A stretch of DNA of 42,488 nucleotides from Candidatus Thiodiazotropha sp. (ex Epidulcina cf. delphinae) (GTDB lineage: Bacteria > Pseudomonadota > Gammaproteobacteria > Chromatiales > Chromatiaceae), in NCBI GenBank assembly GCA_025656455.1, contig JAHXHS010000043.1, positions 1-42,488 of the forward strand. The letters run 5' to 3'. Shown here one piece after another: positions 24,893-33,727 of the stretch (positions within the stretch are counted from its first letter, which is position 1; each line of letters begins with the position of its first letter). The translations under genes were made by a program, and so were the position numbers. The notes beneath the pieces were generated by a model, which did no database searches, was not told where the DNA came from, and saw only the letters and a program-made list of their open reading frames with translations.

Positions 24893-25480
24893 ATGAATTT
24901 CAAGACCAAAATGTGCTTAACCGCTTCGGCGCTGGCGCTGACCGCCCACACGTCGGCATTTGCCCAGCCGCCCCACCGGCCCGATCTCGTCAACGACGGC
25001 AACCGTTGGACGATCACGGCCTACAATGACAGCAGCCCCGTTCATACCCAGTGGGCGACACAGGGCCTCTGCTTTTACTTTAATGGCGTGGTCGGCACCC
25101 ATCAGCGCTATATTTGGGTTTCCGACACCTACCCTGACTGGAACGGACGCGCCACCCAGGAAGGCGACCAGATCTTCATGCATGGCGATTTTCAATGGCC
25201 GTTTGGCAATAAAGACGGCGGCCATGACGGCATGGAGTGGGATATCGTCACCGCAAGCCGCGCCAACGAAGGAGCCGGCCACTGGAAGGAGTGGATTGAA
25301 GACGGAGGATTCGGCGTCACTATCGGTTTTGCCAACGCAAAACTTCAAAGAGTAGGCAAATGCAAGTATCAGACGGTGGAGGAAGCGCTTGCCGCCGGTT
25401 ATGATCTAGCGCTTCCCAGGGATGATCAGGGTAATTTCCTGAGAAATCCATTCGGTGTTTCCCCCGACAAAGTCAAGTAA
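24893..25480 (+). CDS. Secreted protein of unknown function
   Basis: 195 residues from the ATG at 24893, which follows AAAGGAG and GGAG sites; the open frame goes 26 codons further upstream without a protein-like pattern. A Sec signal peptide (MNFKTKMCLTASALALTAH, cleavage after SAFA) exports it. The mature chain is rich in Trp, Asp and Gly, with DGNRWTITAYND, WVSDTYPDWNG, GDFQWPFGNKDGGHDGMEWD and only two Cys (in GLCFYF and GKCKY) that could form a disulfide. A well-formed terminator follows at 25557, so it is a monocistronic unit. I do not recognise the family; a small beta-sandwich is a guess. Confidence 0.75.
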   Translation: MNFKTKMCLTASALALTAHTSAFAQPPHRPDLVNDGNRWTITAYNDSSPVHTQWATQGLCFYFNGVVGTHQRYIWVSDTYPDWNGRATQEGDQIFMHGDFQWPFGNKDGGHDGMEWDIVTASRANEGAGHWKEWIEDGGFGVTIGFANAKLQRVGKCKYQTVEEALAAGYDLALPRDDQGNFLRNPFGVSPDKVK

Positions 25481-25556
25481 TCTGTTGATGACAAAAGCAT
25501 GCCGCAGATGATCAGGTAGAACGCGTCAATCCATAGCTTGCTACGATTATCGGTAG

Positions 25557-25589
25557 AACCGCCTTGTTTCACAACAAGGCGGTTTTTTA
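25557..25589 (+). terminator. Rho-independent terminator after the secreted protein gene
   Basis: AACCGCCTTG (25557-25566) pairs with CAAGGCGGTT (25575-25584) over an 8-nt loop and is followed by a run of T. A classic intrinsic terminator about 75 nt after the stop codon; it also reads as an A-preceded stem on the opposite strand. Confidence 0.88.
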
Positions 25590-25855
25590 TCCGATTCAGG
25601 AAAGTCATCGCTTTGAATTAAATCATTAATCGGCCGCAAATGAACGCTAATCACCGCAAATTCAACGCAAATAGCCTGTTATCCGCCTGATCAGGAGAAG
25701 AACCAAAGACAAAGAGGCTTACCATTATCCCGGCAAGGTCATCGTGTTCCCGAGTGAAACAGCCGGGGCAGGCATCTGGCAGCGATCACAGGGGGCTGTA
25801 TCAGGTTCATGATCTGACCCTGAAACAGGGTAGAATAGATCCCCATGGAAGCTAG
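25590..25855. other. Ancestral upstream region of dnaE
   Basis: There is no gene here. GCAAAT is iterated at 25636-25676. ATGGAAGCTAG at 25845-25855 is, by reconstruction, the original dnaE start (M-E-A-S) now cut off by the element that follows. CAGGG at 25826-25830 could be its old ribosome-binding region. A promoter for dnaE is expected here but I cannot point to one. Confidence 0.5.
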
Positions 25856-26100
25856 CCTGCATTTCTCACACCCCTCCTACTGCGGCGGCCCAATGGCACG
25901 CCCTGTCTGGCGTTCGCTCGGTCGGGGTGCTCGACATAGTGTCGGCTATGCCTGCGCGCCCCTCGGTCGCGACAAATCCGCCGGGAGCGGATTTGCACAG
26001 CTTTGCTGGCCCAAAGGGTGGAGGGCAGGACGCCCGACACAACGCCAGCCATGGCGCACCCTTGAACCGCCTCGCTACGAAGGGGTGTGAGAAATGCAGG
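25856..26100. mobile_element. 245-bp palindromic element inserted in the dnaE start
   Basis: Terminal inverted repeats of 20 bp (CCTGCATTTCTCACACCCCT at 25856-25875 and complement 26081-26100) are flanked by a CTAG direct repeat (25852-25855 and 26101-26104). The interior continues as an imperfect long hairpin with an apex AAATCCGC/GCGGATTT. No protein is encoded. Its right end reads AGGGGTGTGAGAAATGCAGG, whose ATG is the present dnaE start and whose AGGGG is the likely ribosome-binding site. Joining the flanks through one CTAG gives ATGGAAGCTAGTTTC, in frame with dnaE. Confidence 0.85.
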
Positions 26101-29100
26101 CTAGTTTCGTTCATCTTCGCGTTCACTCGGAATACTCCCTGGTCGACGGGGTGGTGCGGGTCAAACCCCTGGTGAAACAGGTGGCGGAGGCCGGCATGCC
26201 GGCAGTGGCCCTGACCGATCAGTCCAATCTCTTCGCCCTGGTGCGTTTCTATCAGGCGGCATTGGCCGCCGGGGTCAAGCCGATTGCCGGGGTGGATGCC
26301 TGGATTCGAAACCCGGAGGATGTCAACACCCCCTACCGGCTGGTCCTGCTGGTGCAGAACCAGGCCGGGTATAAGAATCTGACCCGACTGGTATCGCGGA
26401 GCTACCGCGAGGGACAGCATCTGGGCCGGCCTCTCATGGATCGGGAGTGGCTGATAGGTAACACCGATGGCCTGATCGCCCTCTCCGCGGGCCGCCAGGG
26501 CGATGTGGGGCGGGCTCTGCTGGCGGGCAATCAGGCAGAGGCCGAGAAGCTGCTCAACCATTGGTTGGAACTGTTCGGTGACCGCTACTATCTGGAGTTG
26601 CATCGCACCGGTCGCGCCGAAGAGGAGCGCTGTCTGCACGATAGCGTGGTGCTGGCGGCTGACTATGGTGTGCCGGTGGTGGCAACCAACGACACCCACT
26701 TTCTTCGTCCGGAGGACTTCGACGCCCATGAAATTCGGGTGTGTATTCATGAAGGCCGCACCCTCGATGATCCCCGGCGTCCCCGCAACTACAGTGAACA
26801 GCAGTATCTGCGTACCCCGGCAGAGATGGAGGAATTATTCGCCGATATTCCCGAGGCGCTAGAGAACACGGTCGAGATCGCCAAACGCTGCACCATCGAG
26901 CTCACCCTGGGTAAGAACTTCCTTCCCGATTTTCCCATCCCTCAAGGGATGACGATCGATGAGTTTCTCGCCGTCGAATCGCGCAAAGGACTGGCGTGGC
27001 GCTTGCAGCGTATCTTCGACACCCAATCCGCGGACTTCGTCGAACAACGCAAGATCTACGACGAGCGCCTGCAGTTGGAGCTGGATGTCATCAACAGCAT
27101 GGGATTCCCCGGTTACTTTCTCATCGTTGCCGACTTCATTCGCTGGGCCAAGGACAACGATATCCCGGTCGGGCCCGGGCGTGGATCCGGCGCCGGATCG
27201 CTGGTGGCCTATGCGCTGAAGATCACCGATCTCGATCCTATTGAACACGAACTGCTGTTCGAACGGTTCCTCAATCCGGAACGTGTCTCCATGCCCGATT
27301 TCGATGTCGATTTCTGCATGGACAAGCGTGACCAGGTGATCGATTACGTGGCTCAGCGTTACGGGCGCGATTCGGTATCGCAGATCATCACCTACGGCTC
27401 GATGGCGGCCAAGGCGGTGGTGCGCGACGTGGGCCGGGTGCTGGGTCACCCCTACGGGTTTACCGACCGGGTGGCAAAGATGATCCCCTTTGAGATCGGC
27501 ATGACTCTCGACAAGGCCCTGGTGGAGAGCGACGACCTGAAGCAGGCCTATGCCACCGACGAGGAGGTGGGCGAACTGATCGACATGGCGAAGAAACTCG
27601 AAGGCTGCGCCCGCAATGCCGGTAAACATGCCGGCGGCGTAGTCATCTCCCCAGGCCTGCTGACCGACTTCACCCCCCTCTATTGCGAAGCCAATGGCGA
27701 GGGTCTGGTGACCCAGTTCGACAAGGACGATGTGGAGAAGGTAGGGCTGGTCAAGTTCGACTTTCTCGGCCTGCGCACCCTGACCATCGTCGATTGGGCG
27801 CTCAAGGCGGTCAACGCAGAACGGGCAACGCAAGGCCTGGATGCGATCGACATCAATACCATTTCAATGGATGACGAGGCCTCCTTCCGGCTGCTCAAAA
27901 GCGCCGAGACCACGGCGGTATTTCAGTTGGAATCCCGTGGCATGAAGGAGTTGATCAAGAAACTCCAGCCCGACAGTTTCGACGACATTACCGCCTTGGT
28001 GGCGCTGTTTCGTCCCGGCCCGCTCCAGTCGGGCATGGTGGACGACTTCATCAACCGCAAACACGGCCGGGCCAAGGTGGCCTATCCCCATCCCGATCTG
28101 GAGCCGATCCTTAAGCCCACCTACGGTGTCATCCTCTACCAAGAGCAGGTGATGCAGATCGCCCAGGTGCTGGCCGGCTACTCCCTCGGCGGCGCCGATC
28201 TGCTGCGCCGCGCCATGGGCAAGAAGAAGCCCGAGGAGATGGCCAAGCAGGGCGAGATCTTTCGCAAGGGCGCGGTGGAGCGGGGCGTGGAAGAGGCGAC
28301 CGCCACCTATATCTTTGATCTGATGGAAAAATTCGCCGGTTACGGCTTCAATAAGTCCCACTCCGCCGCCTATGCCCTGGTCTCCTACCAGACCATCTGG
28401 CTAAAGGCCCACTACCCAGCGGCCTTCATGGCGGCGGTCTGTTCGGCCGATATGGACAATACCGACAAGGTGGTGCCGCTGATCGAAGAGTGCCGTCGCA
28501 TGCAGCTCAAAGTGGAAGCGCCCCAGGTCAATCTCTCCGAATACAAATTCATTGCCGCCGATGAGCAGACCGTGGTCTACGGCCTCGGCGCCATCAAAGG
28601 GGTGGGTGAATCGGCTATCGAGTCGATCATCGATGAGCGCAGAGCCAGCGGCCCCTTCCGGGATATTTTCGAATTCTGCCGGCGCACCGATCAGCGCAAG
28701 GTCAACCGGCGGGTGCTGGAGTCCCTGATCCGCGCCGGGGCGCTCGACGGTCTGGGCGCCAACCGGGCAACCCTGATGCTGCAACTGCCCCTGGCCCTCA
28801 AGCTGGCCGAACAGCACCACGCCATGCAGGCGGTGGGACAGGATGACCTGTTCGGCATGGGCGACCCGCAACCGGTCGAGGCCAGTCACGCCCAGGTGAT
28901 CCCCGACGATGTGGACGAGTGGGAGGAAGAGCAGCGCCTGCAGGGCGAGAAAGAGACCCTCGGGCTCTACCTGACCGGTCACCCCATCGACCGTTATGCC
29001 GAAGAGCTCGGCCACATCAGTAGCAATCGTATCGGTGATCTCAGCCTCGACGCCTCGCCCGTGCCGGGACAACGGCGTCGCGGGGTGCCCGTGGTGGTGA

Positions 29101-29633
29101 CCGGGTTGGTGGTCACTGCCAGCCATCGTCAGACACAGCGGGGACGGATGGGCACCCTGGTGCTGGACGACCGCAGCGGGCGCATTGAGTGCACCCTGTT
29201 CAGCGAGGCCTATGAGCAACACCGAGAACTGATAGCCGCCGACAAGATCCTGGTGGTGTCAGGCAGCCTGAATTATGACGAATTTCGCGGCGGGCTGAGT
29301 ATCCGCGCCGACAATTTACTGACTTTCGAGCAGGCACGCTCACACTATGCGGGATTATTGAACGTCAAGCTGACGATGAACGGCCGCGATCTCTGCGGTT
29401 TCAGTGAAAAGCTTCGGCAGATACTCAACCCCTTTCGCGGCGGCACCACCGCTGTTCGGCTGCACTATCAGACGGCCGAGGCCAGTGGCGATATTCAATT
29501 GGGTAAGGCGTGGCAGGTCAATCCGACCGATGAACTGCTGCGCCGACTGGAACAGTTATTCGGCCCCGGTTCGGTGAAAGTCGGTTATCGCCAGTCCGCG
29601 GTACAGACGAGTCGCGCAACTAGGGCCTGTTAA
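26094..29633 (+). CDS. dnaE: DNA polymerase III alpha subunit
   Basis: 1179 residues. Replicative polymerase of the gammaproteobacterial DnaE1 type. The N-terminal PHP domain begins FVHLRVHSEYSLVDGVV. The palm domain has GPGRGSGAGSLVAYAL and PDFDVDFCMDKRDQVIDYV, with catalytic Asp residues at about 400-405, and later ITALVALFRPGPLQSGM and FNKSHSAAYALVSYQT. A C-terminal OB fold (VVVTGLVVTASHRQTQRG, about residue 1000) and tau-binding region follow. The first two codons (ATG CAG) come from the element ending at 26100. The last three residues R-A-C and the TAA stop come from a second element beginning at 29623. Both are non-essential ends, so the enzyme should be functional. Confidence 0.97.
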   Translation: MQASFVHLRVHSEYSLVDGVVRVKPLVKQVAEAGMPAVALTDQSNLFALVRFYQAALAAGVKPIAGVDAWIRNPEDVNTPYRLVLLVQNQAGYKNLTRLVSRSYREGQHLGRPLMDREWLIGNTDGLIALSAGRQGDVGRALLAGNQAEAEKLLNHWLELFGDRYYLELHRTGRAEEERCLHDSVVLAADYGVPVVATNDTHFLRPEDFDAHEIRVCIHEGRTLDDPRRPRNYSEQQYLRTPAEMEELFADIPEALENTVEIAKRCTIELTLGKNFLPDFPIPQGMTIDEFLAVESRKGLAWRLQRIFDTQSADFVEQRKIYDERLQLELDVINSMGFPGYFLIVADFIRWAKDNDIPVGPGRGSGAGSLVAYALKITDLDPIEHELLFERFLNPERVSMPDFDVDFCMDKRDQVIDYVAQRYGRDSVSQIITYGSMAAKAVVRDVGRVLGHPYGFTDRVAKMIPFEIGMTLDKALVESDDLKQAYATDEEVGELIDMAKKLEGCARNAGKHAGGVVISPGLLTDFTPLYCEANGEGLVTQFDKDDVEKVGLVKFDFLGLRTLTIVDWALKAVNAERATQGLDAIDINTISMDDEASFRLLKSAETTAVFQLESRGMKELIKKLQPDSFDDITALVALFRPGPLQSGMVDDFINRKHGRAKVAYPHPDLEPILKPTYGVILYQEQVMQIAQVLAGYSLGGADLLRRAMGKKKPEEMAKQGEIFRKGAVERGVEEATATYIFDLMEKFAGYGFNKSHSAAYALVSYQTIWLKAHYPAAFMAAVCSADMDNTDKVVPLIEECRRMQLKVEAPQVNLSEYKFIAADEQTVVYGLGAIKGVGESAIESIIDERRASGPFRDIFEFCRRTDQRKVNRRVLESLIRAGALDGLGANRATLMLQLPLALKLAEQHHAMQAVGQDDLFGMGDPQPVEASHAQVIPDDVDEWEEEQRLQGEKETLGLYLTGHPIDRYAEELGHISSNRIGDLSLDASPVPGQRRRGVPVVVTGLVVTASHRQTQRGRMGTLVLDDRSGRIECTLFSEAYEQHRELIAADKILVVSGSLNYDEFRGGLSIRADNLLTFEQARSHYAGLLNVKLTMNGRDLCGFSEKLRQILNPFRGGTTAVRLHYQTAEASGDIQLGKAWQVNPTDELLRRLEQLFGPGSVKVGYRQSAVQTSRATRAC

Positions 29634-29887
29634 CACGAATCGGATTGCCACTGTTGTGCCTGAAAAAGCCCCAATCAAGGCGCGAGGAGCGCGGTTTGGT
29701 CGCTCCAAATAAGCGACGAGCAACGCCGAGTGGGGCTTTTTCAGGCGCAACCCGAAGGGCCAGGGGCCATTTTTCACCCAGCGGCGTTATCACTCGCTCA
29801 TGTAGCCGGGCTACACCACGCTCGTTCTGCCTTGCTGGGTAAAAAATGGCCCCTGGCAGTGACAATCCGATTCGTGTTAACAGGCCC
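29623..29887. mobile_element. 265-bp two-hairpin palindromic element that ends dnaE
   Basis: Outer inverted repeats of 31 bp with one mismatch (GGGCCTGTTAACACGAATCG... at 29623-29653; complement 29857-29887) are flanked by TA (29621-29622, 29888-29889). Inside are two hairpins: 29658-29673 with 29731-29746 (GCCTGAAAAAGCCCCA, perfect) and 29759-29782 with 29834-29857 (23 of 24). The two loops are themselves roughly complementary, and the second has the apex TGTAGCCGGGCTACA. This is the same plan as the element at 9650 but an unrelated sequence. It supplies the dnaE stop codon. Confidence 0.85.
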
Positions 29888-29945
29888 TAACCGAAATGCG
29901 GCGCATTGACTGTCCTAACGTTTTTGAATCCGGTATATTCCGCGC

Positions 29946-30905
29946 ATGGATCTGAACTTTCTAGAATTCGAACAGCCGATTGCCGAACTCGAGGCGAAAA
30001 TCGAGGAGCTTCGTCTGGTCGGCAGCGATAATGAGATCAATATCCAGGATGAGATCGCGCGTCTGGAGAGCAAGTGCCAGTCCCTGACCGAGTCGATCTT
30101 CTCCAATCTCAAGACCTGGGATATTACGCAGCTCTCCCGTCATCCCTTGCGGCCCTATGTGCTCGACTATATCGATCGTATCTTCGACGAGTTTCATGAA
30201 CTGCATGGCGACCGGACCTTTGCCGACGATCATGCCATCGTGGGCGGTGTGGCGCGTCTCGAGGGGCGGCCGGTGATGGTGATCGGTCATCAGAAGGGCC
30301 GGGACACCAAAGACAAACTCTATCGCAATTGGGGCATGCCCCGCCCGGAAGGGTACCGCAAGGCCCTGCGCCTGATGGAGCTGGCGGAGCGCTTCAGGCT
30401 GCCGGTCATGACCTTCATCGACACCCCGGGCGCCTATCCCGGCGTCGGCGCCGAGGAGCGGGGCCAGAGCGAGGCCATTGCCCGCAATCTCAAGATCATG
30501 TCCGGCTTGCGCACCCCGATCATCTGTACGGTGATCGGTGAGGGCGGTTCCGGCGGCGCACTGGCGATCGGTGTCGGTGACCGTATCCTGATGCTGCAGT
30601 ACAGCACCTATTCGGTCATCTCCCCGGAAGGCTGCGCATCGATCCTGTGGAAAAGCGTGGAGAAGGCGCCCCTGGCGGCCGAGGCGATGGCCATCACCTC
30701 GGACCGGCTCAAGGAATTGGGACTGATCGACGAGATCGTGCCGGAACCCCTGGGCGGCGCCCATCGCGACATCGAGACCATTGCCAAGAATCTCAAGCAC
30801 GCGCTGGTCGAGGGGCTGGACAATATCACCAGCATGGCCATCGACAAACTGCTGGATACCCGCTATCAGCGTCTCATGCAGTATGGTCAGTTCTCCGGGG
30901 AGTAG
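29946..30905 (+). CDS. accA: Acetyl-CoA carboxylase carboxyltransferase subunit alpha
   Basis: 319 residues, standard length. With AccD it transfers the carboxyl group from biotin carboxyl carrier protein to acetyl-CoA, the first step of fatty acid synthesis. MDLNFLEFEQPIAELEAKIE is the typical N-terminal helix; DRTFADDHAIVGG, GHQKGRDTK, TFIDTPGAYPGVGAEERGQS and VIGEGGSGGALAIGVGD are the crotonase-fold active-site and oxyanion segments. It follows dnaE as in E. coli, but a 265-bp element now lies between them. tilS begins 80 nt after the stop. Confidence 0.98.
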   Translation: MDLNFLEFEQPIAELEAKIEELRLVGSDNEINIQDEIARLESKCQSLTESIFSNLKTWDITQLSRHPLRPYVLDYIDRIFDEFHELHGDRTFADDHAIVGGVARLEGRPVMVIGHQKGRDTKDKLYRNWGMPRPEGYRKALRLMELAERFRLPVMTFIDTPGAYPGVGAEERGQSEAIARNLKIMSGLRTPIICTVIGEGGSGGALAIGVGDRILMLQYSTYSVISPEGCASILWKSVEKAPLAAEAMAITSDRLKELGLIDEIVPEPLGGAHRDIETIAKNLKHALVEGLDNITSMAIDKLLDTRYQRLMQYGQFSGE

Positions 30906-30985
30906 TCCGGTGTCTCTTCCTGCCCGCGTTAACGTTTGACCAGGCGGCCGGGGATGGACTTTCGCCCCCAACACCGGCAGTCTTC

Positions 30986-32311
30986 GTGAACCTCACAGCC
31001 GCCCGGCTGCTTGAAACCCTTCGGCAACTGCCACAGGCATCCTGTTGTCATCTCGCCTTCAGCGGCGGCCTCGACTCCTGCGTGCTGCTCCATCTGTTGG
31101 CGGTACTCAGGCCGCAGCTCCCCTATCGGCTTCAGGCGATTCATGTGCACCATGGGCTGCAGCGCGAAGCCGATGGCTGGCAGGCGTACTGCGAACAGCA
31201 GTGCCAGCGTTATGACATCCCCGTGGATAGCGTGCGGCTGACACTGAGCTTGAACAGCGGCGACAGTCTGGAGGCGGTCGCCAGGGAGGCGCGCTACCAG
31301 GCCCTGGCCGCACGCATGGGCGAGGGGGATCTGCTGCTGACCGCCCAGCATCAGGATGATCAGGCAGAGACACTCCTGCTGCAACTGATGCGCGGCAGCG
31401 GACCGGCCGGACTGGCCTCGATGCCAACCCTCGCCCGGTTCGGGCCCGGCTGGCTGGCCAGGCCCCTGTTGGCCTACTCCCGCCAATCGTTGGAGCACTA
31501 TGCCCAGCAGCATGAGCTGACCTGGCAAGAGGACCCCTCCAACCAGGATCAACGTTTCGATCGCAACTTCATCCGCCATCAGGTCATGCCGCTGCTGCGC
31601 TCACGCTGGCCGGCGGCCTCCACAACCCTGTCTCGCGCAGCCCGCTTCAGCGGTGAACTGCTGATGCTGGCGAAAGAGGAGGCCGAAGAGGATCTGACCA
31701 AGGCCCGCCACGGCGAGACCGATACCCTTTCAATCTCGGCATTGAAGCAGTTCCACACTGTTCGTCTCAGAAATCTGTTGCGCCACTGGATCAGCGCCGC
31801 CGGCGCAAGCCCGCCCAGCTCGAAAAAGCTCGCCCGCATCGAGCAAGAGGCGGTGCATGGCCGTATCGACGCGGCGCCGCTGATTCGTTGGGACGGTTGG
31901 GAGGTGCGCCGCTATCGCGATCAACTGTTTTTAAAGCGTGCTCACAAGATTGATGTTCCCACCCAACCCATCGCCTGGTACGACAGAAGCCAGCTGGTGT
32001 TGCCCGAGGGTCTGGGCCGGCTGATTGCGCAGCCCGGGGAGGGCGGGGTTTCTGCGGCGCGTTGGCATCGAGGCGTAGTGGAAGTGCGTTTCCGTCGAGG
32101 GGGAGAACGCTGTCAACTGCCGGCTCAGAGCCATCACCGGCCGTTGAAAAAGCTTTTCCAGGAGTGGGGCGTGCCGCCTTGGGAGCGGGAGTGTATGCCG
32201 CTGGTCTATGTGGATGGGGAATTGGCGGTGATTCCGGGGCGCTGTGTTTGCGAGCCTTTTCAGGCACGGCCTGGTGAGGAGGCGATAGTGGTTGAATGGG
32301 AGAAGGTTTAG
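30986..32311 (+). CDS. tilS: tRNA(Ile)-lysidine synthase
   Basis: 441 residues from GTG 30986 (VNLTAARLLETLRQL); the longer open frame upstream is accA in another frame. It modifies C34 of the CAU-anticodon tRNA-Ile to lysidine, so that it reads AUA. The N-terminal PP-loop HLAFSGGLDSCVLLHLL binds ATP, followed by AVHVHHGL-like and LLTAQHQDDQAETLLLQL blocks. The C-terminal TilS domain has RFRRGGERCQLPAQSHHRPL and ends LVYVDGELAVIPGRCVC with 20 more residues. The last part is duplicated at 38106-38204 at about 85% nucleotide identity, which marks this 3' end as a likely insertion site of the segment downstream. Confidence 0.95.
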   Translation: MNLTAARLLETLRQLPQASCCHLAFSGGLDSCVLLHLLAVLRPQLPYRLQAIHVHHGLQREADGWQAYCEQQCQRYDIPVDSVRLTLSLNSGDSLEAVAREARYQALAARMGEGDLLLTAQHQDDQAETLLLQLMRGSGPAGLASMPTLARFGPGWLARPLLAYSRQSLEHYAQQHELTWQEDPSNQDQRFDRNFIRHQVMPLLRSRWPAASTTLSRAARFSGELLMLAKEEAEEDLTKARHGETDTLSISALKQFHTVRLRNLLRHWISAAGASPPSSKKLARIEQEAVHGRIDAAPLIRWDGWEVRRYRDQLFLKRAHKIDVPTQPIAWYDRSQLVLPEGLGRLIAQPGEGGVSAARWHRGVVEVRFRRGGERCQLPAQSHHRPLKKLFQEWGVPPWERECMPLVYVDGELAVIPGRCVCEPFQARPGEEAIVVEWEKV

Positions 32312-32364
32312 TGGTTCTTCCCTTAACCCTTGGGAAGGTGGGGCTGAGCGCTAACCCGTGTTAC

Positions 32365-33727
32365 TGTTTGCCGTGCTGGCGGAAAGGCCCTTTTTCGCCC
32401 GCCTGGGCGAGTGTCTTTTCTTTTCTCGCCAAAAGAAAAGGCACCAAAAGAAAGGGCGCCCGGCTGTCGCGCCCCTGCGGGGAGCGCTGCGATGCTCGGC
32501 GAAACCGGCGGGCCTGAAAACTCGCTTCGCTCAGACACTCAGGCCCGCTTAATCGGTTTCGCCTGCGCTTCTCGCTCGCGCCAGGACGGGATTGATAAGA
32601 GGGGGGGCGACTATTCGTTCTCTCCTGATCCTGGGATGGATTAGATCGCTTCTTTGTTGAGAGCGCACATTTTTAAAACCACGTCATCCCGGCGTATGCC
32701 GGGATCCAGGGAATTCAACGACTGACTGGCTTTCACTCTTAGGTCCGTAAACGGCTCCACTTCTCTGGCATGCGCCTGATAAAGTGCCTATATAAAGGCC
32801 GGGGTAGGTTCCATCCGCTTTGTCCCCTCTCCCTCAGGGAGAGGGGATTGGAAAAACGGCTCTTCCCCTGATCGAGTGGGTATTCATCAAGCGTGAAGAG
32901 ATAAAATAGTGTTTGCCGTGCCGGCGGAAAGGCCCTTTTTCGCCCGCCTGGGCGAGTGTCTTTTCTTTTCTCGCCAAAAGAAAAGGCACCAAAAGAAAGG
33001 GCGCCCGGCTGTCGCGCCCCTGCGGGGAGCGCTGCGATGCTCGGCGAAACCGGCGGGCCTGAAAACTCGCTTCGCTCAGACACTCAGGCCCGCTTATCGG
33101 TTTCGCCTGCGCTTCTCGCTCGCGCCAGGACGGGATTGGCAAGAGGGGGGACGACTATCCGCTCTCTCCTGATCCTGGGATGGATTAGATCGCTTCTTTG
33201 TTGAGAGCGCACATTTTTAAAACCACGTCATCCCGGCGTATGCCGGGATCCAGGGAATTCAACGACTGACTGGCTTTCACTCTTAGGTCCGTAAACGGCT
33301 CCACTTCTCTGGCATGCGCCTGATAAAGTGCCTATATAAAGGCCGGGGTAGGTTCCATCCGCTTTGTCCCCTCTCCCTCAGGGAGAGGGGATTGGAAAAA
33401 CGGCTCTTCCCCTGATCGAGTGGGTATTCATCAAGCGTGAAGAGATAAAATAGTGTTTGCCGTGCCGGCGGAAAGGCCCTTTTTCGCCCGCCTGGGCGAG
33501 TGTCTTTTCTTTTCTCGCCAAAAGAAAAGGCACCAAAAGAAAGGGCGCCCGGCTGTCGCGCCCCTGCGGGGACCGCTGCGATGCTCGGCGAAACCGGCGG
33601 GCCTGAAAACTCGCTTCGCTCAGACACTCAGGCCCGCTTATCGGTTTCGCCTGCGCTTCTCGCTCGTGCCAGGACGGGATTGGCAAGAGGGGGGACGGCT
33701 ATTCGTTCTATCCTGATCCTGGGATGG
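32365..33727. repeat. Tandem 544-bp repeat, 2.5 copies
   Basis: Unit 1 is 32365-32909 (545 bp, one extra A near 32549), unit 2 is 32910-33453 and unit 3 stops after 274 bp at 33727. The order is a-b-a-b-a. Part a (about 275 bp) contains the hairpins CTTTTCTTTT/AAAAGAAAAG and GCGGGCCTGA/TCAGGCCCGC nested in CGGCGAAACC/GGTTTCGCC. Part b contains the CGTCATCCCGGCGTATGCCG repeat also present at 2937-3008 and a GGGAGAGGGG/CCCCTCTCCC hairpin. Units 2 and 3 are almost identical. Open frames inside are incidental. The gap 32312-33968 contains no gene. Confidence 0.95.

Noticed and set aside
25866..26750. 294-codon minus-strand open frame spanning the element and the dnaE 5' end
   Set aside because: It runs through the mobile palindrome and antisense to dnaE; no protein-like pattern.
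26859..27833. 324-codon open frame on the minus strand inside dnaE
   Set aside because: Antisense shadow of a high-GC gene; no motif, and the plus-strand DnaE is certain.
32365..33727. CRISPR array
   Set aside because: Repeat units are 544 bp and contiguous, with no short repeat/spacer alternation and no cas genes.
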